Origin: Mycogone perniciosa
Lineage: Eukaryota > Ascomycota > Sordariomycetes > Hypocreales > Hypocreaceae
Assembly (NCBI GenBank): GCA_025331125.1
Contig: JAOALB010000189.1
Span: 24,057-88,056, forward strand
Direction of reading: 5' to 3'
DNA: 64,000 nt
The translations under genes were made by a program, and so were the position numbers. Below the pieces are notes generated by a model. The model was not told the origin of the DNA. It saw only the letters and a program-made list of their open reading frames with translations, and did no database searches. Positions 1-13,868 of the stretch are shown here, in pieces. Within the stretch, counting starts at the first letter, position 1. Each line of letters opens with the position of its first letter.

Positions 1-242
1 TACTTTTAAATGTATATAATAAAGTATATACAGTAATAAAGAGAAAAAGATTAATATATAACCATTTATTAATATACTTTAACTTAAAATACTTTTAATA
101 CCTGCGCTTTAAGTATTTTAGCTTTAAAGCGCTAAAGGCGCTAATAAAAAATATTAAAAATATAAGGATAAAAAGAATTAAGTATATGGACTATAAATAT
201 TGCGCTTTAATATATATATTATAGCTTATTTTATATAGATTA
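1..242. other. AT-rich flank, no gene
   Basis: TpA-rich, RIP-like sequence before the first copia LTR. It contains several GCGCTTTAA/GCGCTAAAG motifs but no reading frame or recognisable element end. Confidence 0.6.
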
Positions 243-516
243 TGTTGGGTTAGGTAGGCTAAGGACCTACCACTTATTAGCGCTTATCAGCGCTAGGGAG
301 CTCTTATCTGCTTATATAGCAGATACCAGCTAACATACACATCGCGTAAGTGATGTGTCAGACTGTATAGGCGCTTACAACGCATACATTCTACGTTTTC
401 CTTTGTATTAGCTATGTGTATATATAGCGAGGCCATTACGGTATATTCATTACTAGAATCAAGCTCTATTCCCATTTCTCTCTATACTCCATATAGCTGT
501 ACCGCGCTCCGCGACA
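243..516 (+). repeat. Copia 5' LTR, well preserved
   Basis: Begins TGTTGGGTTAGG and ends CCGCGACA (TG...CA). It keeps many C/G bases (GCGCTTATCAGCGC and similar) that are T/A in the other copies of this LTR family. Six copies are seen in the window: here, 4939-5212, 20952-23601 (reverse, split), 23604-23872, 28121-28390 (reverse) and 32682-32953 (reverse). Confidence 0.9.
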
Positions 517-3500
517 GATTATTTAATCAATAAGTATTAAAACTTTTTTTTAAGGTTCATTAAGACCTTTAAGACTATCCATGAAAATTTAATAAAATAA
601 TTAACTTTTAATATTTAAAGATAAATATAGTATATAATTATATATATACTTTTTATTAAATAAAAATAAAAGATTATCTTTAATACTTCTTTTAACTTTA
701 GAAATATAATTAAACTATAATATAATATTTTTATATACTATATTAAATAAATAATAAACAAGCTATAATAGTAATAAAAGGTTTAATATACTATTAGCTT
801 CAAGTAGATAAAAAAGGAACAACCTGAAAGGTTTTGCGTTTTTATACTTATAAGCTAAATAATATATTAAAATATATAAGTTAGGAAATCATAATTAAAT
901 TAATTAAAGTATTTAATGATATTAGTCTTTTAAATAATTTATAGCTTAAAAGCGCTAAAGTAGCAGTATATTTTATTAATATAAGCCTATTATATACACT
1001 TAAAATAATATTATTAATTAATAAATTATAGTAATAATTCTATAATTTTACTTTTTTATTAATAAAAAAGCTCTTTATAGATTTACAGCTAAATTAAGAT
1101 AAGATTTATACCTATAGCTGCTGCGCGTATATATTAAAGAAAGACTATTAAGCTAGCTAAAATAAAAGAGAATTTAAAACTAAGCCTAAAGGCTTAATTG
1201 GATAGTTTATCAAATATACTGTAAATAATATATATTATATTTAATTACTTTATTTAATAAAAGTAATTATTATAAAGAATATATAGCTTAATAAAAATAC
1301 ATTTTTTAATAGTAAAGAGGTAGTTATAAATACATTTACTATAGTTTAATTAAATAAGCTATTTAAAGAAGTTAAAAAAGCAGAATTAAAGTTTATACAC
1401 TTTTTAATATATATTCCTATAGTAAAAAACACTTTCTTAAATAATAAAGAAATAAAGAATTTGCCTTTAAAGGTAAATAAGCTTTAAAGTATCGCTATTA
1501 GTTTAATAACTATTTAAGCTAAGCTATTAATACATTTAAAAGGAGCTTTTAAACTTTAAATATTAAAAGCTACTTTAAAAAGGTTAATCTCTATAGATAA
1601 AATTAGTGCGTTTATAGGTAAATAAAACAATACATTTAAAAGTATATAGTAACACTTTAAAAAGGGCTTAAAAGCAGAAAAACAGTCTTTACTTTTATAA
1701 TAAAAGAGTAGATTTTAAAAGAAAAGCTAGCTAAAAGTTTTTTAAGGAGTAAAGTAATAGTTAATATTTAAAAGAATTTAAGACTTTAAAGGAAATAACT
1801 TATAAGAAAGGTTAATAAATGTTTCTTAATCTATAAAACTAAAATATATACCTTAAATACTGCTTATAAAGATAATAAACCTAATATATTTTTAATAATT
1901 ATAAAAGTTTTAAATTTAATACTATATTAATTACTGCTTAATTACTAAAAGCTAATAAATAATAAACTAAAGACTATAAAGCTTTTTTTTCAAAAGGTAT
2001 TGCTTTTAATAAATTAAATATTTATTAAAAAGATTTAATAAAACTATTAAAAGACTAGAAAAAGCTTATAAGATATTTATTTAAAGATAAGTTTAAATAA
2101 ACTGTATATAATAAAATTAACTCTTTATATATAAAAGGAATTTAATAAAGAGTATTATACTTAAAGGCAAAAACAAAGCTATTAATTATATATTAAATTT
2201 CGATATATAAGTTTAATTAAAATAGAAATTCAAAATACTATAAAGCTTAGCATATAGTTTAAAGGGATTTATAAAAGCGCTTTATAATAAAAGGTATATA
2301 TATATAGCTATTTTAATAGTATATTTATTTTATATATTTATTACTTTTATAATAAAACTTAAAATTAATTATATATAAACTGCTTGAAGGTTTTAAGCAG
2401 TTAAATATATATTTAAAGTTTACTAAAGCCTTATATAAGCCAAAGACTTACTAAAATTATAGTTTAATAAATTACCTTTAACCTCAAAATAATAAGAGTT
2501 AATTTTGAGCTTTAAAAAGCTTTATCTCTTTTATAATAAAGCTTAAAAGATCTTTATTATATTTTATATAAATAATATTTTAATTATATATTATTATAAT
2601 AATAAAGCTTTTTATATTAAATTATTAAATACTTTTAATGTAAAATATAAACTTTATAATAAAAGAGATATATAATAGTTTTTAAAGATTAAAATTATTT
2701 AAAATTATAAAAAGTTTAAAATATACTTTTCCGATAAAACCTATTTTAAGAAAGATATAAAATTGTTTAGCCTTAAGAATAAAATATAGTTTTTTATAAT
2801 TTTAATATTAATAATGAAGCTTAAAAAAGCTATAATATAAACTATAAAAGTAACTATTAAAATATATTAAAAAAGGGTAAACTTTATATTTTATATAATT
2901 ATCATAATAAAGCTATATATAAAATATAATACTTTAGCTTTATTATAGTTCTTAATTAACTTTAATAAAAAGTATATTAAAGCAGTTAATTGATTAATTT
3001 ATTATTTATATATATAGCGCTTTTAAACCTTTTAATATAAAGGGCAAAGTAATATATAAATCTTAATTGCTTTAAGTAATACTTTTTTTACTAATAATAT
3101 AAATATTTAAAGATTATTTTAAAAGTATTTTATTATATTTCTTAAGCTTTATTTTATAAAATACTATATATTAAAGTATTATTAATATATTTATAATTAA
3201 AGCTAAGCTATTTACTTTTACTTAAATAGTAAAAAAGGTAATAAGTTTATATTTCTTTTTTTAAAAGATAAAACTTAACTTTAATATTAATTAAAGTATT
3301 AACTGTAATAATTAATTCATAATATAGTTTATAATTAAGAAATACATATAAATTAATATTTATTTATATTATATTATTATATAAAATATATAGCTTTAAT
3401 AGGAATATTAAACAGAATTACTTTTAGTTTTTTATTACTTTATTAACTTTATATTTATGAATAAGCTTATTAAAGCCTTTTTTAATAGCGCTTTAAATAC

Positions 3501-4079
3501 ATTAAAGGACTATTAAATTTAATAGATATATAATTATTAAAATAGAAAATATAAAAGTATAAAAAACTGTTTAATTCTAGTTTATAGGCCATTTACTATA
3601 AAGGGTATACATTATTACTATGATAATTAATTACTTAAAGCTTTTTACCTTTTATACGCTTATATATAAAAGGTATTATCATTACAGCTACTTAAGGCAG
3701 TTACCTTTTTAATATAAATTAAATCCTTTTCTTTTAATAAATTAAATTAAAAGTTTAATACTTTTTTATATTAAATTACTTTAATTGTATTAACTTATAA
3801 ATATATAATAAAAGAATAATATATTTATTTAATTGTTTTTATTATTTATAGTTTAAAAAAGCTAATATATAATTAATATAAATATTCAATAACTCTAAAG
3901 TATAAAATTAATTAAACTAATACAGTAAAAATAAAAGTAAAATATTAAAAAGTATATTGATAGTTACTCTTAAAATAAATAATATACTATTAAAAGTAGG
4001 CAATAATAATACATTAAGAACAATCTCTTTGATTAATAATTATTTACTTTAAATAGCTTTTATAAAGAGGGGATAATAA

Positions 4080-4400
4080 TATAATTGTAAAGGCAGTAAT
4101 AAAAGTAAAAGTAAAAGTAAAGACTACTATAAAAGCAGCTGCAGTAAAAGTAATAATTAAGCAGTAATAGTAGTAATAAAGGTATAGGTTAAAGTAAAAG
4201 TAGAAAAAAGAGGAGCTAATAAAGATACTGCAGTATATAGTTTAGCGAGGGCTTCCTTACAATTTGCAATAAGCCTTAACTTTAAATAAAAGAAAGGCTA
4301 AATAATTAAATTAGCCAGCATAGGCGTAAAAGTAATAATAAAAAGGCTAAATTAATTAGCGTAAAAGTAAAAGTAAAAGCTAAAGCAGGAGCTAGCATAA
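4080..4400 (+). repeat. Short-period GTAAAA/AGTAAA repeats in the copia 3' region
   Basis: Runs of AAAAGTAAAAGTAAA at about 4108-4122, 4192-4204 and 4362-4380 are separated by GC-richer patches (GCAGCTGCAG, GCGAGGGCTTCC, GGAGCTAGC). The forward frame would give Lys-Val/Lys-rich text. It is less decayed than the rest of the element. Confidence 0.45.
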
Positions 4401-4938
4401 AGGTAATAGTAAATATAGCTACTTAAACATAATCAATACTATAATAAACTACCTTTAAAGAGCGATTGCAATTATATTTAATAAATAAAATATTTTTATG
4501 TTATAATTTTATTATTAATTAATAAAAGTATATTATAAAAAGAATATATAAAAAGTATAATATTTACTAAAGCTATATTAATACTATTGATACTATTAAT
4601 ACTGCTATTATTAATAATAATAATAATATTAATAATTGATGAAAAAAAGTAAAAAATAAAATTAAAAGGCAGTTAATATATTTATTTTAGCTGTTTAAGA
4701 TTAATTTACCTATTAAAAAGCTTTATTATTTAAGTTTTTATAATTATAAATCAATAATAGCTATAGTATTTATATCCCTTTTACCTTTATAATAGAATAT
4801 CGATATATATTTATAATAAAACAGCTTTTAATTAAATAATAGAGGCTTTAAAAGCGCAGCTAAATAGTTATAATATTGAAAGTAAATTAAGATAGTAATG
4901 AATAAAGTATTAAGAATAACCTTATTAACTAAAGGGTA

Positions 4939-5212
4939 TATTAAGTTAAATAGGCTAAAGATTTACTGTTTATTAGCGTTTACTAAACGCTAAAAAGCTT
5001 TTATTTATTTATATAGTAACTATAAACTAATATATATATTATATAAGCGATATAATCAACTATATAAGCGCTTATAATATATATATTTTACCTTTTCCTT
5101 TATATTAATTATATATATATATAGCGAGGCTATTATAATACATTCTTTAATAGAATTAAGCTTTATTCCTATTCTCTTTATACTCTATAAAGCTATACCG
5201 CGCTTTATTATA
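4939..5212 (+). repeat. Copia 3' LTR, heavily mutated
   Basis: Same length and order as the 5' LTR, but GTTGGGTTAGG has become ATTAAGTTAAA and the CTCCGCGACA end has become CTTTATTATA. Nearly all differences are C-to-T or G-to-A. Confidence 0.88.
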
Positions 5213-6200
5213 CATTATTAATATACGATATATTATTAAGAATCTATAAAGCTTTAATATAAGAAAGCTTATGTAATATTTATATATATTAATATAATTT
5301 ACTTATATATTATATAGTTAAAATAAATATTAAGATATTTAATAATAATTAATATTTACTTCATTCATTAAAAGGGTTTTAATTATAATAAAGTAAATAT
5401 TTTACTTTTAAAATATAATTTTAAAAGGTTTAATTATTAAGAAATAAACAATTTAATTAAAATCTATTATAATATTATTAAAATTACTGAAAATATTTAA
5501 TAAAGTGTTATTATAAACTAATAAAAGAGATATTTATAAAAAGAACATTAAAAGTAAAATGTTAATAATCTTTTAGTTAATTTATAATATTTATTTTAAA
5601 TACTTATAAGATTTTAATTTACTTTTTAAATAATAAACCTTTAATACCTTTATTATAAAGTCTTTAAAAGCATTAAAAACAAGTACTTTAAAATTCATTT
5701 ATATAACTTTAATAATAAAAGTATTAAATATATTAAAAATGCTTATATAATGTAAATGTAAACATTGGGATTTTATATATCTTTTATTAAAATAATATAT
5801 ATTAATATAATTAAAGGTTAAAAACAAAAAGTAAATAAAGTGAATTGATAGGCTTTTTATAATAAAGGAAATATTAAGAATTAAGAAAGCTTTTAATTAT
5901 AAATATAAAAGTTACTATTACTTTTATTATATTAAATAAAAAGACTTTTTTAAGTTAAAAACCCTTTAACTTAAAATATTAAACTATATAGATTTTCTAT
6001 ATTATATAATATATAAATTTAGCTTTTAATATATAAACTATAAAGCCTTCCTTTTATAACATTTATAGTTTTATAGTTATAAGCCTAGTATTACTTTATA
6101 TAAAGATACTTAATAAAGATTTAATTTATAAGTTTATTTAAGTTTAAAGGTATTAAAATATAAAAGGGTTTCTATTATATATTTAAAGGAATTATAATAT
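5213..6200. other. AT-rich sequence between two retrotransposons, no gene
   Basis: RIP-like sequence with stops in all frames. It is the target into which, or beside which, the copia (ends 5212) and gypsy (starts 6206) elements inserted. No ends, RNA genes or motifs were recognised. Confidence 0.5.
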
Positions 6201-6205
6201 AGTTA

Positions 6206-6613
6206 TATTATAACTTAACTATATTAAGGACTAGGTTATAGGGATATAGGAGAATATTGGTTGCGCCAATTAAATATTAGGAAGTAATTACTGCGCTAAA
6301 GGTAATTACTTAAATGTTTACTATATTAAAAAGTATAATTATTTACTTAATTACTGCAATATTATAGCAATTACAGTAATATTTACTAGGATATTAGTAA
6401 TTATATAAAGGTTCCTTTTATATATATACAACTAGCTTATTATTTATTTCATATAGTTGTTTAAATAATTATAAATAAACGATATTTACTACAACTGTTT
6501 ACTTTATTAAATAATACTTATATTATTTTCTGGAATATTTACCTTTAACCTCTCTATTAATATAAACCTATAAACCTTACTTTAAATATTAAAAATTAAC
6601 GCAGATTATTATA
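6206..6613 (+). repeat. Gypsy 5' LTR
   Basis: Starts TATTATAAC (ancestral TGTTATAAC) and ends GATTATTATA (ancestral GATTATTACA), so TG...CA before RIP. It is followed by TATTAATAACC, a 10-mer repeated after the 5' LTR of the copy at 51706, so probably the start of the internal region or primer-binding site. Confidence 0.85.
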
Positions 6614-9600
6614 TATTAATAACCTTTATTTGAAAGGCTAGTGAAAATTCTAAATAATACTATAAAGATATTTACTATAATATCCTCTTTTAATACTTTA
6701 CCCTTTATTTCACCTCTTTATTAAATATAGGATAATCGTTTAAATAATAATATCAATAGAAATAAGAACAAAGATAAAGTTAATAAAATTAAATAACTAT
6801 ATATTTATATTAAGGAAGCCTTTTAAGATATAAAAGTAAACTATGTAAAATAAAGGTAATACTGTTAATATTTAATTATTAAAAGCATAAGACTTTAATA
6901 AATAATTTAATAATAGTAAATAATTATTATAAATTTATAAAATTAAACTTAATTTACTTTAAAGCTTATAGTAATTATAAAAGGAATTAACCTTTAAAGG
7001 ATTTAAAAGGATTACTTGAAATATAGCCCTTTAAACCTATTAATAAAACGACAATAATACTTTAAGTGTTTTTTACTTAACAGCACAATTACTTTATTTA
7101 CTTTTTAATTAGCTTTAATAGAAAGATTTATAAAGTCCTTTTAGCTATTAAATAATTTAAAGGAAACGCTTTAAAGTAATTTAAATTTACTTAAAAGGAT
7201 TTTGAATAATAAAAGTAATACTAATAAATAAATATAGCTTATATTTATTAACTATCATTAATTTAAAAAAACTAAAAAGCATCTTTAGTAATATTAATAA
7301 AACATATACTACAGAAAATAAATCTATAAACTTAATTTAAAAGAAAGATATTTTAATTATATTATAAAATTTAAAAAGTTATACTTTCAAAGTTAAATAA
7401 AAAAACTATACTCTTATTAAATGTTTTGATAATACATTTAAGCTAAAAGTTAAAAAAGAAGGTTATACATTTTCCTATAATACAGGTATTATTTAATCTA
7501 TTAAAAACTATATAAATATATATAGTTTACTTTATAAACTTTATTTAAATATAAAAGAAGTAATAGTAATTTAAATAAATTAATAAATATTAAAGATATA
7601 TAAATAAAAGTAGAAGCTAATAAAAATATATTATTGCCTTTAATAATAAAAGATTAAATTAAGTAGATTTAAATATAATTTAAAAAAAGTAAAAGTTATT
7701 TATTATAAGTATAATAAACTAGGATATATTTTAAAGGACTATAAAGCTTCATAAAAGCTAGAAATTAATAAACTTTAAAAGTTTATATTAAAATCTAAAT
7801 AAAAAGTAAATATAGTTTTAAAAGCTATTAACTATATATTACTTAATTATATTATATATTATAATAATAGCTGCTTTATTTGTAACTCCAATAAAAATAA
7901 AACTAAATAATATTTAAAATAATTTAAAATAATCTTTATAATAAATTAAAGGGATATTAATTAAAGTTTAAATGTTCAATTTTTAAAGATAAATTTAAAA
8001 GAAATAAAGTAAATAAATATTTACTATATTTAAAGAATTTAATAAAATAACACTTAAACTTTAGCGATATAAAGTTAAATAAAGAAAGTAATATTTTAAA
8101 TAAATAAATAATTAATGTAATTAACTATTAACATTTTAATAACATTACTATAGGCAATAAAAGATAAACTAGCAGTAAAGACTCTCATAATAAAAATAAA
8201 TATAACCTTTTATAATATAAATTATTACTATATAATACTATACTTTGAAAAGTAAAAAGTATATTACTTATAAATAGTAACTATAAAGGTAAATTAAATA
8301 AATACTATATAAATTTAATAAAAAGAGTTACTATAAATGTATAATAAAACAAAATAAACTTATATTTATATAAACTGCTTTATATAAATACAGTTAATTA
8401 TAAAATAGCTATTAAAGTTATTTTAATTATTTTAGCTATATATAAAAACCTAGTATATCTTTATATATAGAGAGACTATACTATAAATAACTTTGTTTAT
8501 AAGGGATATTTTATTTTATTTTAAATTACTTATATTATGTATAAGTATATAATATACTTTTAAAAAAGTTAAAATATACTATATTATTATTTAACATCTT
8601 ATTTTACTTTATAGAATAAATATAAAACTATAATGCCTTTAAAGAATAAATTATAATGATATAATAGTAAGACTTTAAAATTATTATTATTAAACTAAAT
8701 ATTGAAACTTTACAAGATTATTATTAGCTAAAAGGATTTAAAGAATATAAATTTCGAAGATATTATATTTACTCTTTAAGAAAGTAATATAGTAGTATTT
8801 CTATTATAACATAAAGTTTAAATATACTTAATAATATTATTTAAAGTATAATAGCTTAAAGTATATTATATATACATTAAATAAATGAAAGAATTAATAT
8901 ATATAAGAGAGTAATAATAGTCTATATTTATTATAAAACTATAGATATTATTAAAAAGATAAATATATTATTTATTTATGGGAAGAACTTTGAAAGTAAT
9001 AAATATAAAAGTATATAGAGTATAAATTTACTTTAAAAGATAAAAAGATTAATTAAATTATAAAAAAGCCATATTAAAATTACTTTAGCTTTAATATTTA
9101 TAAAGGAACGGCTTATAATAAAAGAAGGTTATATTTACTTCAAGGAACTTTAATTAATTATAAACTTTATATAAAATAAAAAGAATTTAAAAATAATTAA
9201 TATTATTTATAAAAAGACTATAATGTAATAGTTAATGAGTTATATCTTTTAAAATATTAAACAATAAAAGTAATAATAAAGATATATTATATTTCAGATT
9301 AAAGAAAATAGTTTTAAAATATTAATAATATATATTAATAAATAGTAAAGTAATAACAAAAAGTATTATATTTATAACTATAAATTATTTATACTCAATT
9401 TAAAAAAAGGAAATTAAAGTATATTAACTTTATTAAATAAAAGGAAAAGCCGTTATATATATTAATGAATAAATCAAATAATAGATTAATTCTTTTAAAC
9501 TTTAAATTGGTAAATATAAAGGAATAGTCTTTTTAGAATATAGTAAATATTAATATATATAATATTAGTTTTAATTATTTTTAATCAGAATATAATGATT

Positions 9601-12600
9601 TTAGTATTTATTAAAAAGGTGGCTAGTTTTAGTAATGTAATACTAAAGCTTTTTTAGCGATTAAAAGTATTATAAAGATTTCATTATAAAGAAAAACCTT
9701 TAAAATATAAAACCTTTAAACAAACTAATAAAAGGAATTGAAGAGGTTACTTTTAATTTAATTATAGAAATAGTTTATTTAAGAATAAACCTTAAATAAA
9801 GTAAAAAGAAAAGTAAATGAATTTAAAGACCAATTGCCTCTTAATAAAAAGTATTTCATAATATTAATAAAATACTTTTAAGAAAACGCTTAAAAGTAGC
9901 AATATTATTACAGTAACTGCAGAATATCTTAAAGGAATACTAGAAATATAATAAACTATTTAAAGGAATAGTTAATATAAAGCTATTAAAATATAATAAA
10001 TAAAACTATATAATTAAAGTTAAAAATAAAGTAAATACTACTTTTATATAATTTATAATTTAAATAAAAAACAGTTTAAAGGTTTATATAGTTATTTAAA
10101 TAATATATTAAGTAAAGGGTATGTTTAACCTTTTTTATTAAAGGTAAACTATTCTATTATATTTATATTAAAGCAAAAAGTAAATTATAATTTATTATAA
10201 TTTATTAATAATGTAATAAAGCTATTATTAAAAATAAAACTTTATTATTATTAATTATAAAATTATACAAAAACTATAAAAGAAAAGATAGTTTATAGTG
10301 CTATATTTTAATAGCCTTTATCACTTTATTTAACTTAAAAAAGGATATAAATAAACAACTAGTTTTTAAATTAAATATATTCTAGTTTTATTAATCCTTT
10401 AATAATATTTTAAAAAATAATTAATAATATATTAGAAGCGTATTTTAATATTTTATAGTTATTTATATAAATAGTATTTTAATTTCTTTAAATACCTTTA
10501 AAGAATATAAAGAATATAATAATAAAGTATTATATATACTATAAAATATTAAATTATATATAAAGTTAAAGAGAAATACATTTTATTTATAAAAGGTTAC
10601 TTTTTTAAAGTATATTATTACTTTAAAAGAAATTTATATAAATCTATTAAGAATATATATAATAAAAGATTAATTTATTTTGATAATATTTAAGGAAATT
10701 CAAAGCTTTTTAAAATTTATTAATTATAATTAATGATATATTAAACGGTATAAAAGTATTATATAAACTGTTTATAAAGTTTTAAAAAAGGATTAAAAGT
10801 TTCTATAAATATTAAATATATAAACAGCCTTCAATAAATCTATATAGCCTATTTTAAAAAGACTTATATTTACTTTATTTAACCTATTTAAAAAAATAAA
10901 TGTTAAGAATAAATATTTTTAATATTATTATAAAAGTTTAAGTGTATTAAAAGAATAAAAACAGTAAGCTATATTTGATTTCCTTTTACTTTTAAATGCT
11001 ATATAGTATAAAATTAAATTATTTTATATATAATAAAGAATCCTTTGTTATTATCTTTATATTTAAAGAATCGTAATATTATTTATTAAAAGGAATATAT
11101 AAAGTTAAAGTATATATTTACTATAAAAGTATTATATAGTTTATAATAGTCCAAAAGTCTTTTAAGATATAGATTTATTATTTAAAATACTTTATAAAGT
11201 TCTATTATATTTTAATCTATTAAAAAGGAGTTAAAAATAAAGAAATAAATATATTGAATATATAAATTAACTATAATTAAAGAAAGATTAAATATATTAA
11301 ATAAACTTTAAAATAAACCTTTAAAGGTTATTATTAATAGATAGTGCTTTAAATGATATATAAAGTTTTTAATAATATTACTATACTTTAATATATTAAA
11401 ACGAATTATATTATTTAAAATAATAATAGACTTTTTAAAGATATAAAGTTCAATAATAAAAGAATTTCATAATCAAATGAAAAGATTTAAATTTTAAATA
11501 AACTTGAGAAAGGTATAGTTATAAAGGTTTATTAATATTAAATATATAGATATAAAGGTATTTGCAAGACCTGTAAATGAATATGAAGGTAATTTAAGTT
11601 TTAAAGGCTTAAAGAAAAAATATAAAAGATTATGTTTTATTATATAATTTATAAAATAATTCAAGCTTTAAAATATAAACTATATAATAAACTTTAACCT
11701 CTATTGATATTAAAATAATTGTAAAGGTTTATTTTATTAAAATCTATTCTTAAATTATTATTATTTGTTAAATTAAAAATAAAGATTCAATATAATAGTA
11801 TTTTAATAATTATAAATTAATTTATTAAATACTTTTATTTCTTTCTATAGAAAGGTAATAAATATGGAAATACTAGCTTATATATTTTTATAATATATTA
11901 TAGTTAATTATATAATTTTAATTAATGTTATTTTTACTTAAAACTTAACCTTTGTATTCATATTTCAATAAATAGTTATAAATTAATTAAATACAAATTA
12001 TAAGCTTAATACTACTATATTATTTTTAAATAAATAAATAAAGAAAGTATATTAATTAAATTATCAAAGTCTATTTAAAAACTTATATAAACCTTAATTA
12101 AAATAGTTAAATACAGAAATTATTACTTGTACAAATACTTTATAATAATAAGATTTTACAGTTAATTTAATTTAGCTTTATATATATTAACTATACCTGT
12201 ATATTAAATATATATAACCTATTAAAGGTAAAGTTAAATATTAAAAGAATATAAATTAAAGCTAAAAATATAAAGTAATTATATAAAGAAATATAAATAT
12301 ACTTTAATATCATATAAAATAAAATAAAAAAGTATATTAATAAATATAAATTAAAAGAATTAATCTTCGAAAGGGGAAATATAGCTTATCCATATTAATA
12401 TTTATTAAAAGGAAAAAATATGAATATTAAAATAATATAATTAAATAATAAATTTTAAATTCAAAAGTCTTAAACTTTATTGAATTAAAACGGTTATTTT
12501 AAAAGTTATTTATTAATTTATATTATTAAATAATATTTAAATTAATTTAAGATTTTATATTTTATTATTAAAAAAAACCTATAAAATAACTTAATTATAA

Positions 12601-13456
12601 GTTTAATTAAACTGTTATTCAAGTAAGAAAAATATAAAGTAAAGGAAATTAAAGCTATAAAAATAAAACATAATAAATAATAGTATTTAGTAAAATTGAA
12701 AAACTATAAAGAAAAATATAACTTTTAAAAACTTAAAAAATACTTTAAATACTTTTAAATAACTTTATAGTAATTCTATTAAAGTTTAAGCCTTTTACTA
12801 AAAGGCTTAATAAAGGATTAAAAGTATAAAGATTAATGCTTTAAAAGTCTTAAACCTTTAAAAGAATTTCTAATTTCTATTGCTTTAGATTTTTTAGTTT
12901 ATTTAAAGATTTTAACCTATACTTAACTATTTCTTTACGTTTAATTGATAGCTATTATTTTTATAATATAAATACTTTAAGTAATTTAAACCTTTTTTTA
13001 AGGCTTTATAAAGGGCTTTATAATAGAGTTATAAAAGTCTTTCCGTTAACTATTTAATTAAATTGAAATATTATAACTTAGAAATAATATTTAATATTCA
13101 AAAATAATCTTAACAATAGTACGAAAGGAAAGACTTTAAATGAAGATATAAAAGTTTAATATAACCTTTGTACTACTATATAAATAGCTAATATAAATAT
13201 ATTTACTATATTTTAAAAAGTAATTATTAATATAACACTTTAAGCTATAAAAGAAAATAATAAAAATAAGGTATAATATTAAAACTATTAATATTAATTG
13301 AATTTATATATTTATAATAATAAAACATTAATTAAATATAAATAAACTATAAATTACTAAATATTATAAATAGTTAAAAAAATGAATATTATATATTAAA
13401 AAAAGACAAGGATAAAAATAGGTTTTTAAAATAAAACTAATAAAGAAGGGATATTA

Positions 13457-13863
13457 TATTATAACCTAACTATATTAAAAGAGTAAGTTATAGGGATATA
13501 AAAGAATTGTAATTATATTAATTTGTTATTAAAAAGTAATTATTGTATTAAAAGTAATTACTTATATATTTACTATATTAAAAAGTATAATTATTTACTT
13601 AATTACTATATTATTGTAATAATTACAGTAACAGTTATTAAAATACTAGTAATTATATACAGATTTCCTTTATATATAGAACTAGGTTATTATTTATTTC
13701 ATATAGTTACTTAAATAGTTATTAAGAACCTATACTTACTAAAACTGCCTATTTTATAAAGTTATAACTATATTATCCTCTTTAATATTTAGCTTTAACC
13801 TCTTTATTCATTTAAATGTCTACACTGTAGCTTAACTATTAAGAACTAACCTAGATTATTATA
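13457..13863 (+). repeat. Gypsy 3' LTR
   Basis: Aligns along its whole 407 bp with the 5' LTR at 6206, including the shared AAAAAGTATAATTATTTACTTAA core. A 63-codon ORF here (13523-13714) is low-complexity LTR text, not a gene. Confidence 0.85.
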
Positions 13864-13868
13864 AGTTA

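Larger units (their letters stand above)
243..5212 (+). mobile_element. Ty1/copia LTR retrotransposon, RIP-degraded, 4,970 bp
   Basis: Two direct 274-bp LTRs (243-516 and 4939-5212) bound it. A short purine run (aaaggg, 4931-4936) precedes the 3' LTR as a remnant polypurine tract. Around 2548-2760 the forward frame reads, through stops, as copia reverse transcriptase: FYINNILII, the YVDD box at 2565-2576 with both Asp codons turned to Asn, followed by a W-FLGI-like FLKIKI segment. Stops throughout mean it is dead. Flanks GATTA and CATTA agree at 4 of 5 bases as a possible target duplication. The YVDD-to-YINN change is the G-to-A expected from RIP. Confidence 0.85.
6206..13863 (+). mobile_element. 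Ty3/gypsy LTR retrotransposon, RIP-degraded, 7,658 bp
   Basis: Bounded by LTRs 6206-6613 and 13457-13863, with a perfect AGTTA duplication at 6201-6205 and 13864-13868. A polypurine tract (aaagaagggatatta, 13442-13456) ends at the 3' LTR. The forward frame at 10452-10530 reads FIVIYINSILI followed by FKEYKEY, matching gypsy reverse transcriptase, with the YxDD box at 10464-10475 now YINS. Farther on (about 11,780-12,000) the text DSILVI...KYFYF and a decayed D-x-R-x-x-F-like stretch match integrase. The RT-before-IN order confirms gypsy. Stops throughout; no intact gag or pol. Confidence 0.9.

Noticed and set aside
293..475. 60-codon reverse ORF
   Set aside because: Lies wholly inside the copia 5' LTR, antisense to the element, and is open only because this LTR copy is little mutated. 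Other LTR copies do not keep it.
13523..13714. 63-codon forward ORF
   Set aside because: Entirely within the gypsy 3' LTR; Tyr/Ile/Asn-rich low-complexity translation typical of AT-rich noise.
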